This document shows positions 7,828 to 13,727 of a stretch of DNA of 14,370 nt, in pieces. Made by a program: the position numbers and the translations under genes. The DNA is from DATDCV01 sp036524155. GTDB taxonomy: Bacteria > Verrucomicrobiota > Verrucomicrobiia > Limisphaerales > UBA8199. The notes under the pieces are model-generated. The model saw only the letters and a list, made by a program, of their open reading frames with translations, was not told the origin of the DNA and did no database searches. How positions within the stretch are numbered: position 1 is the stretch's first letter; each line of letters starts with the position of its first letter. The stretch lies in NCBI GenBank assembly GCA_036524155.1, contig DATDCV010000524.1:1-14370 (forward strand). Reading direction: 5' to 3'.

Positions 7828-8142
7828 GTGCCTGTGGAAGTAACATATCCGCACATCGTGAAAGAGCCAGATCGGCCGGCTCGCCTTGAACGCCATCCGC
7901 GCACCCGGGTGGCCATGATTGTGGCGGACTACTTGTGGCGAGGATGGTCTGCAGAAGAAATCGCGCGTCAGTATCCCTACCTAAATCTAGCCGAAGTCCA
8001 CGCTGCCATGACGTACTAATTCGATCATCGAGAGGAGATCGAGGATGAATTGATCTCTGAGTACCGGGACGTTGAGAATTGGAAGAAGGCTCATCCGACC
8101 TCGCCCCTGCTGCTGCGCCTCAAAGAGCAGGCCAACCGCTAA
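7828..8142 (+). pseudogene. DUF433-family antitoxin with an in-frame nonsense codon
   Basis: DUF433 proteins are small helix-turn-helix antitoxins paired with DUF5615 PIN-like toxins. From the GTG at 7828 the frame reads IVADYLWRGWSAEEIARQYP and LNLAEVHAAMTY, then TAA at 8017-8019, then continues in the same frame as FDHREEIEDELISEYRDVEN and ends at 8142. Family members have a YYfdHreEi stretch at this point, so the stop replaces the second Tyr (TAC or TAT to TAA). Without it the product would be 104 residues; with it, 63, lacking the C-terminal arm that normally contacts the toxin. The natural stop overlaps the toxin ATG as TAATG. A sequencing error is possible but the change is a single base. 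Confidence 0.82.
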
Positions 8143-8429
8143 TGGCTGTCGGCCTTTACGCGGATGTGCACCTACCCCGCCCGGTTATCTGGCAGCTTCG
8201 TATTCGTGGCGTGGATATTCTGGCAGCCACGGAAGAACAGACGAACGAATTGCTGGACGACGAACTTTTGAGATTAGCTACTTCCCTTTCGCGAGTTGTC
8301 GTTACGCAGGACATTCGATTCCCTTCACCCGCTCCAATCCTCAATAAACCATGTAAAATCAGGGGTGAAGTCAACGCCTGGATCACAGCGAAACAACCAA
8401 AGTGTCAGCAAAAGTGCTGGCGCGTTTAA
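8142..8429 (+). pseudogene. DUF5615 PIN-like toxin, 3' part lost at the island border
   Basis: DUF5615 proteins are PIN-fold RNases of toxin-antitoxin pairs. The ATG at 8142 overlaps the stop of the DUF433 gene. Residues 1-60 follow the family: MAVGLYADVHLPRP, QLRIRGVDILAATEE, DDELLRLA and RVVVTQDIRF. The acidic residue that usually follows the first Asp is Val9. From Ile58 the coding sequence is the tRNA-derived repeat (IRFPSPAPI), followed by an unrelated tail to residue 95. The C-terminal half of the PIN fold is absent. The junction falls where the natural IRF codons happen to resemble the T-loop, so recombination appears to have used about 9 bp of similarity. The product should be inactive. 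Confidence 0.75.
8313..8337 (+). repeat. Right tRNA(Gly)-derived direct repeat (putative attachment site)
   Basis: Exact 25-bp copy of 1793-1817, same orientation, 6520 bp away. It again starts one base before T54 and ends one base after CCA. The bases immediately outside the repeat differ between the copies on both sides (G versus C on the left, C versus T on the right), so the identity is sharply bounded. Here the repeat lies inside the DUF5615 frame, which it converts into a chimera. Confidence 0.8.
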
Positions 8430-8443
8430 TAGTTTCACCCCTG
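8360..8443. repeat. Spaced 10-bp inverted repeat beside the right border
   Basis: CAGGGGTGAA (8360-8369) and TTCACCCCTG (8434-8443) are perfect reverse complements, 64 bp apart, starting 23 bp outside the right repeat. There are no matching direct duplications beside the arms, and the interior shows no convincing frame. It could be a tiny inverted-repeat element, a paired integrase arm site, or chance. Confidence 0.4.
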
Positions 8444-8444
8444 T

Positions 8445-8630
8445 TTAAGGCAGTTCAAAGCTGATCGAAACGGCACCAAGAACTCTCCCCGGAGATCTCT
8501 TCTCGGAAGGCCTGTCCCGGGCACTCGCACTCGCTAGGTTTGCACCAAGAATACCCATGTAAGGCGCCACGGGGATTTGATCGACCGGTTGTCGTCTGGC
8601 GGCGCAACGAATCCGTTCGAGAGAGGTCAT
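8445..8630 (-). pseudogene. N-terminal stub of a uroporphyrinogen-decarboxylase-family gene
   Basis: The ATG at 8630 overlaps the GH9 stop as ATGA, a typical translationally coupled operon junction. The first ~33 residues, MTSLERIRCAARRQ then PVDQIPVAPYMG then ILGANLA, match the start of uroporphyrinogen-III-decarboxylase-like proteins (often cobalamin-dependent methyltransferase relatives). After about 8530 the similarity stops and the frame ends at 8445 after 61 residues, against more than 300 in the family. The rest is not found on the other side of the island (1415-1792), so it was deleted rather than simply interrupted. The loss was probably tied to formation of the right border. Confidence 0.7.
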
Positions 8631-10999
8631 CTGTGTTCGCTGCAAAGAAATCCGAACAAGGCGGCCGCCGGGGCGATGTTCTGGTGAATGGTAAACTCGC
8701 TGTTCATCGGCGAGCAGCGGTTGTCGAACCAGCGTTCATTCGCCGGCCACCGGTCAATCTCAGGATAGACTGTTTTATTCGGCCAGGCCACATCCCATGG
8801 ACCTTGGCCTTGCTCCTTTTCTTTCCGCCAGGGGCCGTAGGGGATAATGCCGGGGTGGAACTCGCCTTTCCCGTTATACCAGGCGTCCATATGGAACACG
8901 TGCCGGGGATGGCGCGGACCCAAGCCGGTTGCCCAGGTCATGTTCAGAGCGTTGCACCCCAGGAAATAATCGCAGGTGGTGTAAAGTGCCGCAAGGTAGC
9001 GTTCCGCCTTCGCCGGCTCTTTGTCCCGAGTCAGCACGTAGCCGGCAGCGGCCTGAAGCATCCACGGTGTCGTTTGCTGGCCCACCAGCATCGGCATATA
9101 CCAGTTACCGCCCCAGCGGAGCGCGCGTTTGGTAGGGACTTCCAGCGCCAGGATGTCAGCCGTCGTGAGCACCGCGCCACGGATTCTCTGCTGGAGAGCT
9201 GGGTCTGGCTGACCTTTCCCGCCGGAGAGGGCATAGACCATCGGCCCGTATTGCCGGTCATCCCACAAAGCTGTGCGCGCAGTGTTGTCGGCTGTATCAG
9301 CGGCGAATTGCCGCTCGTAAGCCTTGTCGCCGGTGATGCGAAACAGGGCAGCCGCGGCATAGGCCCGCGGTTCATGAAGAGCTGGACCCTTCTGTTCATC
9401 GCTGGGACGAGTGTTCTTTTGCGCCCAGGCATAGGCTTCGACGGCCTCCCTGGCCCAATCAACGCCCTCAGGATCTTTGACGTGCGCGAGCTCCAGGCAA
9501 AACGCCAGGTGCGCCGCCGCCCCCGCGTAGCGGTATGTGGACCAGGGATCCTCGCCCGAAGCTACCCAGGTGCGGTTTACGTCTTCCCACGAGCCTTGGC
9601 CCACTTTCTTGCCGTCCGCGAGCGTCTTCTCATCCTCGCCAAAAGCATCGCCCGCGATGCGCAGGCCCAGGCCGCCCGTGCCGTAGTGCTTGTCCAGGAG
9701 TTCATGGCGGAGGCGGTAGCAGAATCGCGGCAACCAGGCCGCTTCATCCAGAATATCCGGCACACCGTTCTTGCTCTCAGGAATGTTCAGCTCGCCATCC
9801 GTGAAATTCTTCGGCGCCATTTCGTAAGCCAGCAGCAGTTCCTGCGCGACCCGTAAGTGCGTGTAGTAGCTGTCCCAGTCCCCCGCATCCTGGTACCAGC
9901 CAGCCGAATCAACTGGGCCTTTGGAATGGGCCAGCAACTCCTTCGCGTCTCCCCCTTCGGAACCCCACTCGGTGAACCGCACGCTCGTATAGATAAGCTT
10001 GCCCGCAAAGCCCGGTGTCAGCTTGGGGTTATGGGGAGCAGGACGCGTATACTCAGTCCAGGGCTTTTGCAGCGCAAGGCCGCTGCGATTGTGGTACAAG
10101 CCTCGCGCCACAATGCGGAATGGTTCGCGGTAAATATCAGCATCGATGCCAAAAGGAAACGAGCACCCGATTCCTTCAACGGACAGCACGTATTTGCCAG
10201 GCTGCTTGAGGGACGAGAAATCGCATTCATAGACGTCTGCTTTGAGGAAATTGCCGTCCGGGGGCGAATCACTTTTGTGAAAGGTCTCCTGCTGTGTTGA
10301 GGACATGCGAAAACGGAGTTTCCCTTCAAAGCGAATTTTTCCATCGTTCCGGTCGAGCAGGCGGAAAGCACGCCCCTCATTACTCTTAAGATCCAGTCCT
10401 CCCTTGTCGCCCAACCAGTGATACACATAGCCGAATTTCTGCGGTGCGTTCGGCGCATAGCCCAACAAATTCACATGAACCGCCTCCGACCGGGTTTTGG
10501 CTTCGTCGAACTGCAGTTTCCATTGGCTGCCGTTGCCGGCCAAAATCCCGCTTCCAACGAGGTAAGCGTTACCGCGTTTCATGGCTTGCGGCAGGAACAG
10601 GTAAACCCAGTGCTCTTTGGTGTGGTCCGGTCGTGTGTTCACGGCGTGTCCGTTTTCCCACTTATCAGCAAACCAGGCGAAGTCCGTGCCTTTGCTTTTG
10701 CGTCCGACCTGCACCGGATGTTGGCTCTGGGCATACTGAGGATCGTCCTGGCTGATGATGGTGTAGGTCTGTTTGTTCGAGGCCGCGGCAATGTCCAGCG
10801 GATCGGTCATTACTTTTTCATCCGACCGGCTCTGTCCGCGCTGATGATGAATCACGTGTCCATCATTGAAATGCAGCATGATGATTTGGTCCGTCAGCGG
10901 CAGCACCTCGAGCAGCTCCGAGGCCTGAGCGCAGCAGGCCAGGCACAGGACCACACAAAGTGAAAGCAAGAACCGACTCGTTCGCATAGGGTCCATCAT
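8627..10999 (-). CDS. Secreted glycoside hydrolase family 9 enzyme (cellulase type)
   Basis: 790 residues. GH9 enzymes are inverting endo- or exo-glucanases acting on beta-1,4-glucan and related glycans. The start at 10999 is supported by GAGGTG six bases upstream; a second ATG follows directly and a third at 10987. Residues 1-27 are a signal peptide (FLLSLCVVLCLACCAQA). A beta-rich N-terminal region and an Ig-like CelD_N-type domain (~170-285, AVHVNLLGYAPNAP to GCSFPFGI) precede the (alpha/alpha)6 barrel. The catalytic base region is DAGDWDSYY (Asp371/Asp374). Substrate-site motifs are GCNALNMTWATGLGPRHP (681-698) and the proton donor Glu768 in MNSEFTIHQN. All expected residues are present. 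It probably works with nearby secreted enzymes on plant or microbial glycans. The exact substrate cannot be read from the sequence. Confidence 0.94.
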   Translation of the reverse strand: MMDPMRTSRFLLSLCVVLCLACCAQASELLEVLPLTDQIIMLHFNDGHVIHHQRGQSRSDEKVMTDPLDIAAASNKQTYTIISQDDPQYAQSQHPVQVGRKSKGTDFAWFADKWENGHAVNTRPDHTKEHWVYLFLPQAMKRGNAYLVGSGILAGNGSQWKLQFDEAKTRSEAVHVNLLGYAPNAPQKFGYVYHWLGDKGGLDLKSNEGRAFRLLDRNDGKIRFEGKLRFRMSSTQQETFHKSDSPPDGNFLKADVYECDFSSLKQPGKYVLSVEGIGCSFPFGIDADIYREPFRIVARGLYHNRSGLALQKPWTEYTRPAPHNPKLTPGFAGKLIYTSVRFTEWGSEGGDAKELLAHSKGPVDSAGWYQDAGDWDSYYTHLRVAQELLLAYEMAPKNFTDGELNIPESKNGVPDILDEAAWLPRFCYRLRHELLDKHYGTGGLGLRIAGDAFGEDEKTLADGKKVGQGSWEDVNRTWVASGEDPWSTYRYAGAAAHLAFCLELAHVKDPEGVDWAREAVEAYAWAQKNTRPSDEQKGPALHEPRAYAAAALFRITGDKAYERQFAADTADNTARTALWDDRQYGPMVYALSGGKGQPDPALQQRIRGAVLTTADILALEVPTKRALRWGGNWYMPMLVGQQTTPWMLQAAAGYVLTRDKEPAKAERYLAALYTTCDYFLGCNALNMTWATGLGPRHPRHVFHMDAWYNGKGEFHPGIIPYGPWRKEKEQGQGPWDVAWPNKTVYPEIDRWPANERWFDNRCSPMNSEFTIHQNIAPAAALFGFLCSEHR

Positions 11000-11512
11000 T
11001 TTACTCACCTCAACCAGCAATCGCGCGGTAAACAGGCTTGCCGCTCTTCTGCCCGCCAAAATCCAGGAATTCACGGCGCGGGGTTTTCGTGTTGATACCA
11101 ATGCCATCGAATTGATGGTTCGATTGAAACAGAGGCCGCAGCTCCTGGCGACTTTTTTGGAGGAATTGCTTCTGCTCGGGGGAGTGCGGCCCGCGTACTC
11201 CGAGGTGCGGACAATCTCTTCCGAACTCGCTGGCAATGTGAGGAGGAGGGCTGGGTTGGAGTGGGAGCGGGCTGCGGAGGCGGAGCAAAGCGACCAGAGC
11301 AAATCGGAAGGAGGTCGCGACTAGGCGGGATGAGACCGTCGGCCATCCAGAGCCAGATCTGGAGGGAGCGGTGAACGGGGTGGAGGCCGGGTGGAAGGGG
11401 TACGCTGGCCGGGAGGGCCTTGATGAGTTGCTCGAGTTTGGCCAGCTTCTTCGAGTCAGCCGAGGCTTCTTCGATTTCGGCTGCGGAACGGCAAAGAGCG
11501 GTGGGCACCCAT
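11000..11512. other. Region between GH9 and the LRR gene, possible gene relic
   Basis: No recognised gene. On the minus strand a stretch around 11510-11330 has coding-like composition (VPTALCRSAAEIEEASADSK then KLAKLEQLIKALPASVPLPP), but it overlaps the LRR stop at its start and dissolves into Pro/Ser-rich text. The last 150 bp before GH9 also read as a frame (FDGIGINTKTPRREFLDFGG) without a match I know. I regard the region as a relic or repeat-family sequence plus the GH9 promoter and ribosome-binding site. Confidence 0.4.
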
Positions 11513-12469
11513 TCAGGGCCAGCTGACGCGGTAAGACCGCGCGGGATAGTTGGTCCACTGCGGGTCACTGAACTGGGCGGTGCCATCTGTGCCGATGCTG
11601 TTGGTCACAATGGGCTGCCAATCCGGGTTGCTCAGACAGGTGCAGGCTTCGATCACGTTGGTCAAGCCGCTGGCCCGGCTGATGGTGAAGCCGAACTGGT
11701 TGTTGTGGACGCCGAACCTCGCGGCCGGGTATTGGATGAGAGTGGTTTGTGCGTTATCGAACAAAACTCCGTTCGTGTCACTGTAAAACGGATTCTGCGC
11801 ATCCACCGTGATGATTGTCAGGTCGGGGCAGTATCTAAACGCGTACAATCCAATCGACACGAGCCCTGCTGGGACTGTGACAGTATGCAGACCGGAGGAA
11901 TCGAATGCACTCCTGCCGAGGTTGGTAACGCTGTTTGGAATAGCCGCACCGGTGAGGCTCTGGCAAGCAGCGAATGCAAAATCGCCCACGTGGACGACTC
12001 CCTCAGAAAGCGCCAGGCAGTTAAGTTTATAACTATCCTCAAAGGCGTGGTCGCCGATATTCGCCACGCAGTTCGAAATGGTAACGCCGGACAACTCGGC
12101 GCACATGGAGAATGGCGCCAGACCGATGTCCACCGCGCCGTTCAGGATGGTGACATTGGTCAAGCTGCGACAGCTTATGAATGCGGCGCTTTCGATGCTG
12201 ATATTGCCGCCATTAATCGTAATGCGGCCCAATTGCGGACAGGTCTCGAACGCATATTTTCCAATCCGGCAGTCGCTGGAGATGGTGAGGCTGCCAAGAC
12301 CGGAGCGGGATAGAAACGCGTAATTCTTGATAGCATCCACTGGCATGCCATCGATCCTGGCGGGAATGGTCATGTCGCCGGGAGTACCGTTATATCCCGT
12401 GATGGTGATCGTGCCGTTGTTGGTCACGTAAGTGAACTGCGCCTGGACTGAGGTGGCTAACGCAATCAA
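11513..12469 (-). CDS. Secreted BspA-type leucine-rich-repeat protein
   Basis: About 318 residues from a TTG at 12469. BspA-like LRR_5 repeats of roughly 23 residues run from ~60 to ~220, each with a pattern like IGDHAFEDSYKLNCLALSEG or VGDFAFAACQSLTGAAIPNS. They form a solenoid used for surface adhesion or binding. The C-terminal part (GFTISRASGLTNVIEACTCL, then NPDWQPIVTN, ending NYPARSYRVSWP) resembles a tail shared by secreted Verrucomicrobiota proteins. The signal peptide ends at VQA before QFTYVT, but with the TTG start its positive end is missing. CTG at 12508 would give MGRIARLSSAQLLLIALATS, a better signal. An ATG at 12564 begins MSTFTPGT in another frame, so a 1-base deletion near 12540 may have broken the start. 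Function is otherwise unknown. Confidence 0.82.
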   Translation of the reverse strand: MIALATSVQAQFTYVTNNGTITITGYNGTPGDMTIPARIDGMPVDAIKNYAFLSRSGLGSLTISSDCRIGKYAFETCPQLGRITINGGNISIESAAFISCRSLTNVTILNGAVDIGLAPFSMCAELSGVTISNCVANIGDHAFEDSYKLNCLALSEGVVHVGDFAFAACQSLTGAAIPNSVTNLGRSAFDSSGLHTVTVPAGLVSIGLYAFRYCPDLTIITVDAQNPFYSDTNGVLFDNAQTTLIQYPAARFGVHNNQFGFTISRASGLTNVIEACTCLSNPDWQPIVTNSIGTDGTAQFSDPQWTNYPARSYRVSWP

Positions 12470-12564
12470 GAGCAGTTGGGCACTCGATAACCGCGCGATT
12501 CGCCCCAGGAGAGGCCAAAGAAAGCTGCGAACTGCCGGCGTGTCCCTGGGGTGAAAGTGCTCAT

Positions 12565-12852
12565 GGGTTGCTGTTCTGGTGTTAAACCATTCTATACAAG
12601 CTTTCGGAAGAGCATTTAAAGCGCCAATCGTGTGGCCAGAACATATTAGTGAATTTCATCGTTCCCAGCACCTTCTGTCCCCGAACCGTGCGTGGAATTC
12701 ACGCTTTTGGCGCCAGAATCACGCAACAAACAGAAGCCTGCGGCACAGCTGTCACTGTACGAGAATGATGGCAATAGTGAGGACTTTCCGTAGAGAGATC
12801 ACGTATGCATTGGACAGCTGATTGACTGCCGGTTTAATCTCTGCAAACGGCT
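12565..12852. other. Divergent intergenic region between the LRR gene and the DUF6036 pair
   Basis: 288 bp between divergent genes, AT-richer than its surroundings. It should hold both promoters. I see no clear -35/-10 pair, repeat or RNA gene that I would defend. Confidence 0.5.
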
Positions 12853-13158
12853 ATGCGGTTCTCGCACCAAACCATTGACGCCAACAATGAGCTGCAGGAT
12901 CGTCTGCTGGCGCGCCAACTCCGGCACGACTCTCGGTTATTACGCCGCGCGCAGGCAAACCTGCGCCGTTGGAAGAGGCGCGACGGCAAACGACCCCGGC
13001 CAGCCTTCGTCGAGTGGCAGCGCATCCTCAATTACCTTTCACCGAACCAGATTGCTGATTTTCTGGTCAGTGATACTCCAATGGCGCGGCGCCTCCGCCA
13101 GTCCAGTCCGTTCCTGGGACTCTTCCCGGAGCGCAGCCGGACCGGGCGCCACACGTGA
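12853..13158 (+). CDS. Small helical partner of the DUF6036 nucleotidyltransferase (putative antitoxin)
   Basis: 101 residues from an ATG at 12853, without an obvious Shine-Dalgarno. It is very basic and helical (LLARQLRHDSRLLRRAQANL, RRWKRRDGKRPRP). The C-terminal part contains a Trp-centred helix (FVEWQRILNYLSP) and ARRLRQSSPFLGLFPE. I recall short proteins with a RQSSPF-like ending encoded directly before DUF6036 nucleotidyltransferases, which supports a pair. Its stop TGA overlaps the GTG of the next gene (GTGA), so the two are translationally coupled. Calling it the antitoxin is an inference from order and size. Confidence 0.65.
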   Translation: MRFSHQTIDANNELQDRLLARQLRHDSRLLRRAQANLRRWKRRDGKRPRPAFVEWQRILNYLSPNQIADFLVSDTPMARRLRQSSPFLGLFPERSRTGRHT

Positions 13159-13727
13159 AAAAGCACGAACTCAGGGCCGCCTTGAAAGCCGCCGCGCGGG
13201 CAGCTCATGAGCGCGAGTTTTTCCTCATTGGTTCACAGGCCATCCATGCGCATTGCCGGCGGCCTCCGGCCGAGGTACTCCTTTCACAGGAGTGTGATCT
13301 TTACCCCCGAACCCACCCGCAAGCAGCGGGACTGATTGCCCGCCAATTGGGCCGCAACTCGACTTTTGCACGTAAGCACGGGTTTTACATTGACGCCGTT
13401 ACCCCTGATATCGCCAGCCTGCCCGAAGGTTGGGAAAGGCGAGTAAGACCGTTTCGCGTTGGCCGAATTACCGCATATTGTCTGGAAATTCACGATTTGC
13501 TGGCCAGTAAGCTGGCTGCAGGCCGTCTGAAAGACCTTGAACTGGCAGGGGCCGTCCTCAAGCTGCGCTTGGCTAGAGTTTCGACTTTGCGAACTCGGAT
13601 TGCCAAACTGGTTCCTGTTTCCGCGAGCGAACTTGCTCTTTCGTCTCTCTCGGTCGTCCTGAGAGAAACCAAAAGAAGTCCGTTGCCTGCCAGGACCAGC
13701 AAAACTCTACGTGGATCCCGGATCTAG
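13155..13727 (+). CDS. DUF6036-family nucleotidyltransferase (putative toxin)
   Basis: 190 residues from a GTG at 13155. The fold is minimal nucleotidyltransferase, related to AbiEii/MNT enzymes that transfer nucleotides to RNA or protein. Visible motifs are FLIGSQAIHAH (23-33, the GS motif), SQECDLYP (44-51, metal-binding acidic residues), FARKHGFYIDAVTPD (71-85) and HDLLASKLAAGRLKDLEL (113-130), all usual for DUF6036. It is cytosolic, with no signal peptide. Coupled by GTGA to the preceding small gene, it forms a likely toxin-antitoxin or conflict pair, lying outside the tRNA-bounded island. The last ~40 residues are Ser/Arg-rich and probably variable. Its TAG stop overlaps the TAG of the convergent DUF1080 gene. 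Activity as a toxin is not shown by the sequence. Confidence 0.8.
   Translation: MKKHELRAALKAAARAAHEREFFLIGSQAIHAHCRRPPAEVLLSQECDLYPRTHPQAAGLIARQLGRNSTFARKHGFYIDAVTPDIASLPEGWERRVRPFRVGRITAYCLEIHDLLASKLAAGRLKDLELAGAVLKLRLARVSTLRTRIAKLVPVSASELALSSLSVVLRETKRSPLPARTSKTLRGSRI

Larger units (their letters stand above)
1793..8337. mobile_element. Putative 6.5-kb genomic island bounded by tRNA(Gly) 3'-end repeats
   Basis: The block is delimited by the two identical 25-bp tRNA-derived repeats, both in the same orientation. Its content is accessory: a decayed AbiEi gene, a four-gene TOTE primase-helicase-nuclease operon, and a decayed DUF433/DUF5615 toxin-antitoxin pair. The flanks are glycan-metabolism genes of the host. 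No integrase, excisionase or transposase is encoded between the repeats, so the block is either a passenger unit that uses an integrase from elsewhere or a remnant of a larger element. Neither repeat adjoins an intact tRNA, which suggests that integration used a tRNA fragment left by an earlier element. The island call is an inference from repeats plus gene content. Confidence 0.65.

Noticed and set aside
1828..8283. 11-bp match ATTAGCTACTT at 1828-1838 and 8273-8283, near both borders
   Set aside because: Matches of 11 bp are expected many times by chance in a window of this size, and the two copies are placed differently relative to the borders (outside versus inside order).
8540..9856. 438-residue plus-strand open frame
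   Set aside because: It lies antisense to the GH9 gene, which has every catalytic motif; the frame's sequence matches no family and is a by-product of high GC.
12579..12821. 80-residue plus-strand open frame upstream of the DUF6036 pair
   Set aside because: The sequence lacks any domain, its composition is not coding-like, and it occupies the place where divergent promoters are expected.
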